Assembly: GCA_951799445.1 (NCBI GenBank)
Contig: OX637287.1
Location: 4,030,001 to 4,094,000 of the forward strand
From: Pseudisothecium myosuroides
Taxonomy: Eukaryota; Streptophyta; Bryopsida; Hypnales; Lembophyllaceae
DNA length: 64,000 nt
Reading direction: 5' to 3'
Under the pieces are notes generated by a model, which did no database searches, was not told where the DNA came from, and saw only the letters and a list, made by a program, of their open reading frames with translations. The position numbers were made by a program, and so were the translations under genes. Positions within the stretch are counted from its first letter, which is position 1, and every line of letters starts with the position of its first letter. Of this stretch, positions 11,315-23,963 are shown piece by piece.

Positions 11315-11569
11315 GGGTCCCGTTGTTGCAGAAGATCCAAGGGAACAATTGATGCCCGGCATAGTCAGTTGATGCCCGGACACCCTGGGTATATGTGTCG
11401 CTGTTCTAGCATTCATGGGTTTTGTGATTTAGGGTTTTTGTTGGGGTTGGATGTTGGTGCCAAGTTTTCCGAATTTCTCACTGTGTTGCTCGTCTTTTGT
11501 CTTTCCCGATTGTGCATTGACGTTGCGGTGACAGAGACGGTGCGGAGGGCGTGGTGATTCACTGCGAAG

Positions 11570-12403
11570 ATGGCGCAGAGCAATTGGCAGAAGCTGAAAA
11601 ATCGGTGGAACGCCGAGACGAAGGATGAGGAGAAGCTCGCAGCACACTTGGTAATGCTCTACTGAAACTCTGCCGTGGGTGGATTATTCAACAAGTTAAA
11701 AATGGCTTAGTGATTGTGATGCGAGGTGATCATTATGAATTCTCAGTTGCTTTTGAGCCATGGTAGTGTTCTAGGGTTTACTGCCGGAGCCTTCTGGTTA
11801 TGTGCAGTTATGCCTGGCTTGAAGTCTTCAGGCGTGTGCACGTGCTTTTGAATTTCTCTAGAATTTGCGTTCGCGTTTTTCTGGGTTTTTTAACATTGTG
11901 ATGGTCTTCGATAGTGACGCCAAGAAACATGCTGATGCTACCTCTGGGACAGGAGTAGTATAGAGGTCCTGCTGTGTAGATCCGGCGTTGTATAGCATAT
12001 CGAAGGCATCAAGGTCCTATCCGAAGCACTTTATAGAGTACCCTAACGCATTTATTAAAACCAATGTCATGGAGATCAATCCCTAAGCGGCCCGCTTGCA
12101 AGACAGTTCTGGTTTTTTCACAAACCCTAACCGCTCCGCTCCACAGGGTTTGTGATTTATGAAGGTCTTCAATCAGCAATCTGAAGCTGGGATTTTCAAA
12201 GCATGGAGGAAAAACCTTACAGTACCTTTTTCAGTTCCTCTACAGTACAAACGAGCCCTATCTCGTTTATTTGCTTATTTAAAGTTCAGGGTATGAAACT
12301 GATCGATATCTCTTCTTGAATGCAGAGACTTTTGCGAGCTGTGGGGCTGTTTGCAGGGTCTGTATTTTTGATGCGCAATTTTGGTGACTTGATGGCCATT
12401 TAA
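11570..12403 (+). CDS. TOM5: TOM5, small subunit of the mitochondrial outer-membrane translocase
   Basis: Two exons, 11570-11650 and 12326-12403, joined in phase 0 across a 675-bp GT-AG intron, give 52 residues. The N-terminal part is charged and cytosolic (MAQSNWQKLKNRWNAETK); exon 2 encodes the single tail-anchor membrane segment RLLRAVGLFAGSVFLMRNFG and ends DLMAI. Length, the RLLRA.G.FAG..LMR..GDLM pattern and the acidic DEEK segment match plant TOM5. In this family the protein sits beside TOM40 and helps pass preproteins to the pore. Both exons are too short to appear as ordinary long reading frames. A repeat element ends about 255 bp upstream. Confidence 0.88.
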
Positions 12404-15301
12404 GCCAGAATGAGCGTACTGGTGTTTCCCTCCTGGTCCTATTTCCTTCATGGAAAGTAGTGGCGTGAGGAACGTAGGCTTGCGATGAGTATAGCTGTCT
12501 AAGTTAAATGATTACTTTTATACTTGGTTTGGAAAATTTCGATCCACTTGTGTTTAAGATTGTGATCAAGATCATTTAAATACTTGCAATTTTTTTGCAG
12601 CTTGAAGTACGAGTTTGTTTGGTTTATTGCAAGTATCTTCTCATTACATGTAAAGATTGCCTGTGAATCTCAGTGAGTTCATTTTGCGTGACCAGTGGGA
12701 TATATCCACAGTTCATTTGGTTCATTTTTCCTACACAGCTTCCTCTACATAGTTTTTTCACCCTGTTCACAGGGTCGGTTATTTTGAGGAATTCAACATA
12801 ACTCGTGACCGACGCTTGCTATAAAGCTCTTGTGCTTTGCCTTTCAGATGCCTTCGTTGCAATCTTGCAGATGGGACCTAGTTTGTGCAGTGGTATTCCC
12901 ACGGGAATGACTTCGTGAGAAGAAACTGCTGGTCCAACTGCACAATTTGACTGAGCAATTTGCGTGCAGGCCAGTCAGGGTGCTGGATTGGGTTCGGAAA
13001 GCTGTGAATGATCATGCTCGCAAGCTTCTTAATTATTATGATCTCTAAAATGCCAACTCCTGCTCACTTGGCACATTATTATTGACTGGAGCGCACTTGT
13101 CAAAGTGAAAAAGTTGGGACCCTATGTGACAAGGTTAGAGTGGTTTGAGTGTGTAAGAGTGTTGTATTCCTCCTCCATGATTTACAGGTTTGTTTCTCCT
13201 CCAAGGTACCATCTCTCGTAGAATTGAGAAATCTCCATGATTGGCATGTTTGATTCTTCTTTCTCTGAAGTACAAGCCTCTCGAAGAGTTTAAAAAGTTA
13301 ATTTGAAATTGCCTTCTTCAGCTTGCCAGCTTTGACACCCAGGCCACCCTATAGACTCTCTTTTTGAGATGGTTTCATCTTGTCATTCTCCTGTAAGAAC
13401 TCAAACCTCTCCAGAGACATACAGCACTCTGTTGGCTTTTGCTGAGTCTGATCATATGGTATGTATTCTTTTACGAACTTTATTTGGGTCATAACCTGTC
13501 AGAGTACGTAAGCACCTGCTTGGATTCCAACAAGTCTTGGTAGTTGGTAAGCTTACATTCCACTCGTTTCGATTTGGTTTTTAGAGTTTAGCGTTTTAGA
13601 GTTAGGATTTTAGGGTTTAGGCTCTTGTATAGAGTGGAGTGGGAATGCCTCAAAGTGCTTTCACCCATGTGAAGAAAAGACAAAGGAAACGAACATATTG
13701 TCTTGTCTCTTTCCACTTCCACTTGAAATGCCCTTGCACTTGCTAATCCCTTATGAGTGAAGCAGACATATCAAACATGAAATGTGTCCCACCATGTTAG
13801 AGTGCACATTAGAAGCATGTTGATGAATCCATTCATTGTTGTAAATCAACATTGCAAGTCACTTACAATTGTAATACATTTTTTTTTAATTGGCATATCT
13901 AAATTTATTGGTTGAAGGGAGGAGGTTTTGTATGAGAGCATCTCCACTCCAATACAACCAAGGTCTCACATGCATTCAAAGTGGATGAGAAGTGCTACGA
14001 GGGCCTCCAAGTATTCACTTGTACTCCATTTTATCATGTCAATCAAGAAGTGATACGCCAAATCTATGTGTAGTCTATTTTTCTCTCTTTTCTTCTTGTG
14101 ATTGGTCAATTTATTATATATAGGACATATTTGTTGCTTAAGGATACGACATAAGAAGTTGAAAAGCTTTTTTAAAATAAATTTGAAAATACAATGTGAT
14201 ATTTGACGTGTTGGGGTGACAATGTTGTGACTAAATTCAAGCAACCCTTTTTTAGTTGACAATGTATTGTTGGATGCAAAATTTCTTTAGAAAAGAAAAA
14301 TTGGAGTCAAATTTTGTATTCTTATTGACCAATTATTTATCTATTATAGTAATATTCATCCAATCCACTACCTTTCATGTAGTTTTAACTTCAAAGCAAT
14401 ATCATGATTGTGGTAAGGCTTTTGGAGGGCCTCAAATTAAATGTTGGGTTGCATCCCTTTAGAACCCATGCACTTGAAAATTCAATACATTTCAAAAAAT
14501 TCAACACATAATGGATTGATTTGAAAATTTTAGTATACAAACTAAACAAATAGAAGCATTTATTCCAAACAAATTTTATTGAATTTAGGCACTAGAAGCA
14601 AAAATTATAGCTTCTCAAAGTTCATTGCAGCTCAAAAAAATGTACAAAATATATCTATGGGGACCATTAGGGATTACGGTTTCTATTGTGACTAGCCAAA
14701 ACCCTCTTCTTACTAAAATTGGCTTGTGGACTTTAATTTGTGAAATTGTCGATAAGAATTTTCCAGTTGGAGGTTATACTACAACCAATTAAAGACATTT
14801 TAAGGCATTAATTTATTTGTCTTTCCATCTTGTCCAATATCCCACTCATTATATCAAATAAGGTAACTACATCTAAAGTGGACCGCTCCTGAAAGTCGAC
14901 CCCTATTTTTGAACTGAAAATGAATGGGGAGAAAACCGAAAATGGTGCACAGTAAAAGGAAAGGGTAAGAGTCCATTTTGAGTAGTGTGTAGCTCTATTA
15001 ATAGAATTGTAGAGGTAGCAACCTCCCAAGTGGTCTATTTTGAATACACTTTTCGTTTGTTTAACTTCTTGTCTTTGACATTTCTTCATGTGCATCAAAC
15101 TAGTTTTGGCATCACCTAGGTGACACTTTCAACACCCTACACCTTGTATCTTTGAAATTTGTAACTAATTCACAATGCATCCAAAAATTATGAAACCACT
15201 TGCATTTTGATTCATAGTCCTTCACGTATATACAAAAATTGTTGTTCATTTTCTAGAACATATGGATCATGCCACAGAGCTTAATTGTGCGATTTTAGGT
15301 G
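12404..15301. other. Intergenic downstream of TOM5
   Basis: Probably TOM5 3' UTR and then intergenic DNA. Around 13580-13622 there is a short run of degenerate TTTAGGG-like units (TTTTAGGGTTTAGG at its clearest). Open frames near 14.0-14.5 kb and 15.0 kb show no recognisable domain. No other gene was found. Confidence 0.5.
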
Positions 15302-15607
15302 TAAGGTAGTCTGCTCTTGAAGCGACCATTTAAGAGCTGTTTGCCTTTTCGGGGAAGCTAAATTCCTTGAAACAATTTTCAGTTATTTTTTGGAGGAAGA
15401 AAAATGGAATTGGCATCTAACCCAAGTCGTTTCATAGTTTTTGGACCTTCGTGGAATTAGTTACAAATTTTTGAAGTTGAAATGCAGTGGTCACTAAAAC
15501 CGACCACCTCCTGAAATGTTTCTAGCTGGTACATTGAAGAAAGCAAAATGTACCTCTGTGTCATGTTCGCTTTTAGAGCCCGCTCGCTTTTAAAGCAGAC
15601 TACCTTA
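15302..15607. mobile_element. MITE-like element, TAAGGTA family, copy 2
   Basis: Ends TAAGGTAGTCTGCTCTTGAAG and AAGCAGACTACCTTA are inverted copies. The interior resembles the copy at 10983 (GGCATCTAACCCAAGTCGTTTCAT and the following TTTTTGGAC..TGGAATTAGTTA region). No coding capacity. Confidence 0.7.
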
Positions 15608-17522
15608 GTTACCTTAACCATGTCGTGGCCAAAACTTCTTCACTCTTTGGTGCCGACTTCTCCACCGTATTGCAAAGCAACCCTTAGAGGCTCTTTTGTC
15701 ACCCTTGTACGCACATTCTCACAGGTGGCGCTAAACGAAAAGTGACGGCATTGGGTGCCTCTACTACCTTAATTCACCAATAATTAATACTGCCTTGGGG
15801 CACGTGGACCCATTAGGAGCTCAAGCAGCTCCTTGACCATTACCACCTGGCCACGCAGCTCCAGAGGTGCTTTCCTGCTTCAGTGCCGTGCTCCCATTCG
15901 TTCTCTCACTCCCCGACTACAAGGCAACTTATTGGCTCTCTTCTTTGAGACCGATATCATCATACAGTAAGTTATAAGGTAAAGCAAAGTCTACACCTGA
16001 GTGCTTCGGAATTAGAAATTGAGCATTGTTCCCATTAATAAATTGTGTACCTTCTTTTTTGTTGGAAGTCCGTCAAAAGGAGATTTTAGATTTTAGATTT
16101 TGTCCTTATACGTTACGGGTAGTAACACCTTCTCTGAAAACAAGATTTCGCGAAAGAATGAGTAGCTAAGCACATAAATCCAAAGCCAATCAGGATTCAG
16201 AATTGCTGAAGAAGAAGTGACACTCCTTTCGTGTCGTTTGGATGATTTTGCAAAAGAATGGATTCACTTGAATTAAAAATATGCAAACTAGCTTGTAGAA
16301 TCGCAGGTATTGCAAGAAACGCAAGCTAAAACAAGGAGTGCCAAATGAAGACATTTGCTCCCAAAGGCTTCACCACCCCCATTATTCACTTCCGCAGGAG
16401 AATAATGAACGTCGCGAAGGCTTCACGAAAACAATTTATTCCGTCAACGGCCAACCAACCGTAATCCGCTACGCCTCAATTCTTTAGATTTTGGATGTGG
16501 TGCAAAGAAGGTGTGACTATCCCTATTTTAGGGGCATTGTAAAGGAAGCTACCCATTTCTGACCACTTAAGCAATTACACGTATCTATAGAGCAGGTTTC
16601 TTTGGTGGGAATTTTTCCATGTGTAGAAATAGAGTTCAGAAGGTTTCCATAACTTTCTAGGTTTTTATTTCTCAAAACATAATTACTGCGAATTTTTCTG
16701 GAGAAGATTATGTTCCTCCCATATTGGTGATAAAGGACTTGCTATCAGTTTCGACCATGGGATAAAAACAAAATTGACCACAGGGTGGTTGCAATATTAA
16801 GAGTCTTGTAGCCAATCAAAATGTGCCACAACTGTGCCATAATTAATCACCGTTCATATTCTCATGCACAAAAAGAAAACAACCTACGTGGCTAGAATAT
16901 GGGGGTGATTAGGAATAGGTTGCTTCCTATATAACAAAACTATAAATCTTCAAAATGCTGAAAATAGGAGTACATAGAAACAATCCTAAACTCTCGTGAA
17001 TATATTGAGCTTATACATTTTAGGCAAGAATCTGTAGGAATCAATTTTAAAAAAGGTCACAATTAGATGCACTTACCTTAAAATAATAATTGAGGTATGC
17101 ATACTCAATATGGGCCTAATTCATCATTGAATTCCTATTAAATATTACACCTACCTTAATTTGGCCTTCTAATCCAAATGTAATTTCATAATTTTTAAAT
17201 TTAAATATTAAATTGTCGCCATTATTTTTTGGGTTTTCTTTCTAGGTAGAAAATCCATAGTTGGCTTTACCTTTGCAATAAATATTAGGGGGCAATATAG
17301 AATCAACAATAATATTTTTTCATTATTAAAATCACGCCGTAGTACTCAAGACTACTTACAAGTACATCAAATTATTGACTATCTAGTAGCATTCTACAAT
17401 ACTTAAACAATGGCCCCATATATGAGCATTGAAAAAAGATAAAACTAAAGAAGAGATTCATAATTGGAATCAATTTTGAAATCATCTCACTTCGAGCTTA
17501 GGCAATTGTACATATTGATTAA
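15608..17522. other. Intergenic, no gene seen
   Basis: Mixed composition near 15.6-16.5 kb, then A+T-rich. No protein domain, RNA gene or long repeat was recognised. Confidence 0.5.
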
Positions 17523-18442
17523 CCCCTAAAGTTCTGAGGCTTATTTTCTGCCAGAAAACACTTAGAACTACCATTTCTATAGCAAAGAGTAAAAAAAAAT
17601 TTAACTGTTTTTTTTCACATCTAACTGTAGGATCTTACACCTAACTAGTATTAAAAAGTGTGGAAAAATTTTCAGAATTTTTGACCACACAGATTGCAAG
17701 ATATTTGCATTTAAAGTGGAAAAAACAAGTTTTTCAGCACATTGCGAGACTGGATTTTTTGACTTTGAACATTTTTAACTTAAATTTTTTTCACTACAGA
17801 GTTTTGAGCTTTAAATCTTTATAGTGGAGAATTGAGTTGAGAGTCTAGGAAAAGAAAAGAAATTAAAAAAAACTTAATTATCATTCTTCAAAAAATTGTT
17901 GAGTAGAAGTAGGTACAAGATAGAAGGAAAATCTAAAATATTTATATATTTTAGATGGAGTTAAAATACACTAATTCCAATGGTGAGATTGTTCTAGCAA
18001 GTAAATTAAACCATGAGAATGTTTTGTTTTTTTAAATTGCAAAAATTTCATTCAGAAATGAATCCTACAAGTTATTTTTTTCAAGAAGATGCTCTAACTG
18101 CCCGAAAAACAAGAATGTCCATAACTTCCTCATAACAAAGTCAAATGAAATGAATCAAAGCTTTCCAAATAAGACAAAAATATAATCTATGAGAAAAAAA
18201 TATTTAAAAAAAAAATTCAAAATTTTGCAAATTTTTTTTGCTGCCCCTCGTCCCCACGCATTCCAAGAAATGGCATAACTTCTCGCTCAAAGGTCCGATT
18301 TCAAATTTTTTTTTTCCACCACATACCTCTCTCAATTCTTCACATTCACAAAAAGTTTCAAAAAATTAGGAGAAAATTTCAGCCCGTAGGTACCTGCCCC
18401 AAGTCCCATTTGTCTCCCAAACATATAATGGTCCTTTAGGGG
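17523..18442 (+). mobile_element. TTAA-flanked MITE-like element A (about 920-bp subfamily)
   Basis: Ends CCCCTAAAGTTC and GGTCCTTTAGGGG form short inverted termini, each bordered by TTAA (17519-17522 and 18443-18446). The interior shares a fixed order of landmarks with the elements at 26555, 33432 and 36049: CTACCATTTCTA, TAACTGTAGGATCTT, GGAAAAATTTTCAGAA, GATTGCAAGATATT, then AAGTAGAAGTAGGT. No open frame. TTAA duplication with CCC-starting ends is the signature of the piggyBac superfamily, but no transposase is here to confirm it. Confidence 0.8.
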
Positions 18443-18446
18443 TTAA

Positions 18447-19960
18447 GAGGATGTAGAGCACCTAACAAATTTGTTCAAGTGTCGGCTTTTATCATCCAAT
18501 AATAAAATTTTATTTTTCATTGCATACTTAGTACATTTATTGTCTTTGACATGGTATGGCATGCCAAACTTGTAATTAAATTAATGAAGAATAAAATCTT
18601 TCAAAAAATCACAATTTTTTTCTCAATAAGGTTTATATATGGCCATATTAAGTTCATTATAAAAATGTAGTGACTTAAATTGGTGCAAAAGTCTAAAAGT
18701 CATTAAAGTTTAAAAATTGACAAAACTACAACTTTATGACTATTAATCATCTATGAGAGCTGAAAACATCATTTTACAAAAAAAACATGAAGAAGTAAGA
18801 TTTCAAGTGCCTTCTCTTCTAATTTTGACATTTTTCAATTTCCACTTCTAAAACCTCTCCCCTTGTCATCATTTTCTTATGTAATTTGAATACTGAGTCT
18901 TTTGGGGTATCAAGCGTCAACCATGGCTTTTCTTCATGTTGGAACACATGTCAAAATCAAAATCTGAAAACCTGTTTTAGCATTCACTTTTGACACCTGT
19001 TATTCTAGTAGAAAAGGCGGGAGAAAAGGTTGAGTGCACTATACTATTGTAGTTCATCCCTAAACAACATTTTGGATATTAGCTAGTATACCACATGTGG
19101 ATTTCAAAATCTTTTTTATATGTGCATTATGAAGCTTGTTCAAATGGTTAATGACTGGTGAGCTTCTGCCTTCCTCAAGACTATGGGCAACCTCAAAGTT
19201 AGTCTTCTAAAATTCTAACAAACCTTCTAATGCAAGAATCATACATTTCAAATTGTTTCTTAAAACATGAAACTTAAAATGATAGATACATCTCTCAAGG
19301 ACAAAGAAAATGATGTTAAGAAGTTGACCTATAGTTGAGTATTGGAGATGCTATCATGAAGATTTTCTTGAAATCAAGCCCCTCAGGTTGGATCTGTCCT
19401 TTAAGGATTAAAATAAGTGCATCTTATTGCGACCTGTGTCTAAAGTACTTCCTATAAACTATTGTCTAAATGATACAACCTTTGCTCATAAGAACCTAGG
19501 ATTGATTTTAGGTACTTCTATTTTCAACAATTTCAAAATTCGTAGTTTAGTCATAAGGGTTCCAAAAAATGCATTCTAAGAGTGCTCATACTTTTAAAAT
19601 GCGTACATCCATAATCCACACTGCTCAAAATGCAATATATACCTTTGGACCAAAAAGTCACAAAAACCTAGGTATTGATGACACAATATGTACACAATCA
19701 AAACAGGATAGTTTGCAAGAGTAAGTGTTGATTTTTGGTGAGAGTACTTTGAAAATTCACAACTTTTTCATATGGTGTCCAAATAATGCATACTAAAGTG
19801 CCTTGGAATCCTCTTTCAGTTGCCAATAAGAACCAATAGAAATAAATTTAGCGACAATGATAGGTGCGCATATCTTACCACTATTACCAGTCGTGTAATT
19901 CTTGTTCTGCCAAATTAGTTGCCTAATTATTAGTAGTCGTGCCTGATAGGATTGGATTAG
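18447..19960. other. Intergenic, no gene seen
   Basis: A+T-rich DNA without a recognisable gene or repeat family. Confidence 0.5.
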
Positions 19961-21760
19961 ATGTAACAAGATGTACTTCTACAGTGCCTTTCGCATAAGC
20001 AACGAATCTTACAATTTAGCGGATGCGAAGGAGGACCCAGCCAGCCAGTTTGGTCTTCGAGATGAGCATAAAATAAAATATGAGGTTCTCCATCTCCCTT
20101 ATGACTTGTTTGCAACCCTTGCCAGCTCCACCTTCATCACCGAAGCTCAACTGTCTCTCCAGGGCAGGTCTCATCTTAGCAGGTCGCACCTCACGTACCT
20201 TAGCAGGTCTCATCGTGTCTCTTACTCTCTTGGCGTTTGCAGGTCTTTTCCTGTCGTGTCGGTGCGAAATTCTGGTACAAATGAAAGTGAAGCTAGCTTT
20301 TGCTCAACTGGGGCTTGTGCACTTCACGTCATTCTTTAATTGGTAGGACTGTAAGCTTAGCCGTTGTCTTTCTAGGACTGGCATGGTGGCACGATTGCGT
20401 GGAGTACATGGCATGGGTGATCTTTCGGCAACCATGAACCTGAAATTGTGTACCTTTGCTCCAACTCTCCTGTCTCTGCGAGACGGGACAAGGGTACGTT
20501 TCGCACTCCTCGTATTCCGGGTTCTAGCTTGCGGGGTAACCAACCGACAATTGTACAGAGGATCCCAAATGATATGTTTGGTGTTGGACAGAGAGCAGAG
20601 ATAGACAGACAGATAGTGGTGCTGTTTGCTGATTGTCGATCGATCTTTTTTTCAGGAACAGGTGACCAGGCATGGAGTTGTTGGGAGCAATGGATTGGTG
20701 ACTTGAAATTTGTGGCTTCAAAGTTAGGAGTACGAGAGAGGGCTTAACCTAACACGTGAAAGCATTGGGGTGGATCTCGGAGTGATGTGACTTTGAATTA
20801 ATTGATTACATTCGATTACATTGCTTTGAGAGGCAGTAAGGTACGTTGGTGTTCATTGGATAAATTGCTGGCCTGTGTAACGGTAAACCCTCTCTCTATT
20901 CCTATCTTTGCCTTACACACGTGGGCATCAGCTGCAACCGGATCAATAGATGCCAGCTTTAATTGAGTCGTCTGCGAAGAAGCTAGCTCATGGTGTGGAC
21001 ATTATGCAATTAAAGGTACGCTATCAATTTCTGTTTCACTAGATGGACACGGTTGCATATCGATGGGTATGATATTTTGCTGGCAATCAAAGAGTAGTCT
21101 TGGTGTGCAACATGATGCTTGCTTAAAGGTGGTGATCTTGATGTTTGATCCAGTGAATTCTTAATTCCTATTATGGTAACCACAGCTCCTTGAGACACTT
21201 ATTTGGCGCTGAGCTTGGTTTCTGTTATTTGAAGGATCAGATTAGTGGCATTCTTGTTAGCAAAGCGAAGTGGAGTCCAACGCAGTGTAGAATGCGTTAT
21301 TTGGATACCTTAGGTAAATGTTATAAGGGTATTCAAGTTTTATGCTAAATGATCTAAAACTGACACTGGTTTTGATGTTGAGGTGGTGTACAAATCTCAA
21401 AATTAATTATCTAGTCCTTGTGCAAGATTGTGAAGTGCTCCATTCAGGTCGGTGTTGCAATTAGTTGTACGTGGTTACCTTACTTTGAATTGTTTGGAGG
21501 TGCACCTCGATCTGGTTGAAGTTGTATTATTGAGACTGGTATTTTCTAGCTACTTCTGGAGTTGAATTAATGTCTGAGATACGATGTAGCGATGGCTGGA
21601 ATTGTATTATTTGCTGCACCGATCGAGTCCCTTTCAAATCTTTGGATCAGACTTGACCTGAACTCCATTTGAGGAGGTCCTGAGGCCGAGACCTCATGTT
21701 TATTTGTGTATCATTTTGCAATATTATCGGTTAACTCATACTCAATCCTGTGTGAAAAAC
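19961..21760. other. Composition island, possible transcribed locus or decayed gene
   Basis: Base composition shifts to the more balanced level of the window's genes. Donor-like GTACG sites occur after CAGTAAG (near 20840) and AATTAAAG (near 21015). Open frames overlap on both strands, but none shows a domain, and the AGCAGGTC.. units near 20165-20215 repeat internally. A short ATG frame at 20951-21015 ending at a donor-like site could be a first exon. I could not connect exons into a protein, so a non-coding RNA, a pseudogene or a diverged gene all remain possible. Confidence 0.25.
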
Positions 21761-21902
21761 GAGTGAAATATGTACAGTACAACGTCAATTTCGATAAATT
21801 GGCGATATTCCATTACTTTGGCACAGTTTGGCACAGTTCAGGACGTGTGGACTGAACCAAAAATCTACACCTGTCCTAGATTGTGGCCTGAAATTAAACC
21901 TT

Positions 21903-21941
<39 letters not shown>

Positions 21942-22565
21942 CAAAAAAATTGGCGCATGGAATAATGCCAATTTAACGAAATTGATGTTGCACGGAATGG
22001 GGACATGATTCCATGATTTCATATAGGACCATGTACTTAGTGTGTACATTTTCACATGAGGGAGTCCATTCAATACATGAAAGTTAGCTTTTTGAACCCA
22101 TGAATTATTGGTTCTTCTAGGGTTAAGTATCTTAGACTTAGTATTACCATATTGGCCATGTTTGAAACCGTAACTATACAATTGACTATCTATCAACTTC
22201 TCCTTGCACCGGTGAGGTTACTGCACTTGATTTTGAAACTGACCCATATAAATTCTTACATATAATGTACTTCTTCTATTTGTGATAGTCTAAGGTTTGT
22301 TTTAAAAATACCTACTTTTAGGACTTTGAAAACTCATAGTTTATACATTTGGTCATGTTGGTGTCTAATAAATGCATTAAAAAAAGAATCTTAACTACTT
22401 GTTTGACATCCAATAATATTCAACAAAAATTAGGCAATTTAATAGTAGGAACAAATATTTAGATGCATTTAGATATAGTTACGTTATAACAAACTTTGAC
22501 ATGCCAATTGATTACTGATTTTTTGTGTAATGCCTATTTTATGGAGAATTAATTTATTTTTTTAA
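21761..22565. other. Intergenic with a TG/TA microsatellite
   Basis: Positions about 21904-21940 form (TG)n(TA)n(TG)n, an alternating purine-pyrimidine tract. The remainder is A+T-rich with no gene. Confidence 0.6.
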
Positions 22566-23959
22566 CCCCTAAATGCCTGAGGCACCAAATTTTAGTGTCC
22601 ACAATACTTTGAAGTTAAATAAAACCTAACCAAATTGCTATTTTTAATAGTTTTTTATTAAAAAAAATCTTTTTTGAAGTCTAATTTTAGAATAAAAAAT
22701 CTAATTCTGAAAATGATTGATTATGATTTTTCTATTCAAGATTTGTACAAGGGTATCCATTGCAATCTTGACTTTCTGTAGTTGTGAGGGCTCATGGAAA
22801 TGAGTCTGGCTCAAAATAACACACTAAATCTTGAAGAAAAAATCACATTAGAAATTCATTTAAAAAAAATTATAGAGTAGATTTTGAGAAGTTGTAAATT
22901 GATTGGGGTTATGCATGTTAGGCACAGTTTAACCTCATATTTTTTTGCTGACCAACTTTTTAGATTTGACATACAAAAAAAAAAATGAAAGACTTCAAAT
23001 CACTTTCATAGTTTTAACACCCTTATGGGGTGATTGCAAGAAACACCTGTCCTATTTGTTGCGTTTTACTACAGTACTCATGAATTTTTTAGGAGTACTA
23101 TTTCAATAGAAAACTAATTCTTAAGTTTAAAAAAAAATATGTCTTATGTATATACCTCTAAAATGAAGTTTTTCACCGAAGGAAATTCATAGAAAAATTC
23201 TCTAAGTAGGAAAACTTGAAAAGTGCCAAATCTCAAGAAATTAGGACCTTTGATTCAAAAATTATTTAAAAATAGTAAAAATAAGTAAATACAAAAAAAA
23301 AAACTGGCCATTCTTAAGAACTTTATATAGATGTTCAATCAACAAAAAATCGATGAAAATAATATTTTATATGTTTCAAAATGCAAGCAGAAGGAAGCTC
23401 ACTCTGTAGACTTCCACACCACATAGAATTCATTATTTTTGAAAATCCTTCGGTGAAAAGTTATATTTCTATATAAGAAACAACTCCATATAATTTTCTT
23501 GATGTAACTTTTCAAAAAAGGTACTCAGTAGTACTAAAAACCTCCAAAACTGCAAGTGTGACATCAATTTTGGGCCTATTTTTGGATAATAGACTATTTT
23601 TAAAAATTACCAAAAAATCAAGGAAGTTGTATGATAGTCATGAGTACCTTCCCTAGAAATCTCAAGTCATTTGGAGTTCAAAAACTACAGTTATGGCCAA
23701 AAAACAAATCAGCCCAAGACGTGTGACACAAAATAGGACAGGTGTTTCTTGCAATTGCCCTATGATCAAATATTATAATCTTCCAATCCATAAGTGATAT
23801 TATATTGGTTTCTTTTCCTATGTGATCTCTAATATGTTTAGTTTGAACTTGTATGGTTACAATTCAAAAGAAATTGATACAACTTATCAAAATGTTGGCT
23901 TTTTGTTCAATTTAGAGCAAATTCCTAAAAGCTCAAAAAAGGCCTGGGGCATTTAGGGG
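22566..23959. mobile_element. TTAA-flanked element E (second subfamily), carrying a nested insertion
   Basis: It starts CCCCTAAATGCCTGAGGC next to TTAA (22562-22565) and ends GCCTGGGGCATTTAGGGG next to TTGA, a decayed TTAA. Its left half is similar, in reverse complement, to 55890-56403. A second element (23028-23760) is inserted within it; without that insertion it would be about 660 bp. No coding capacity. Confidence 0.75.
23028..23760. mobile_element. Foldback DNA element 2, same family as the one at 7179
   Basis: Ends GGGTGATTGCAAGAAACACC and GGTGTTTCTTGCAATTGCCC are inverted, and flanking TATG occurs on both sides (23024-23027 and 23761-23764). The arms are long but more diverged than in element 1; they meet near 23.40 kb (TTTTCACCGAAGG opposite CCTTCGGTGAAAA). 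Interior blocks such as AGTACTAAAAACC followed by AAGTGTGACA are shared with element 1. The related, uninterrupted element at about 55.9-56.4 kb gives the unfilled site (about 55961-55964). Confidence 0.85.
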
Positions 23960-23963
23960 TTGA

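Noticed and set aside
11210..11557. 115-codon plus-strand frame before TOM5
   Set aside because: It starts inside a repeat element, runs through the TOM5 5' region, and has no recognisable domain.
12840..13050. Extra TOM5 exons ending in a plausible VLDWVRKAVNDHARKLL-like peptide
   Set aside because: The TOM5 frame already ends naturally at 12403 with the family C-terminus; the phase does not connect.
20383..20747. Overlapping frames of 73-99 codons as protein genes
   Set aside because: Several frames and both strands are open at once, no domain is seen, and no exon chain could be built.
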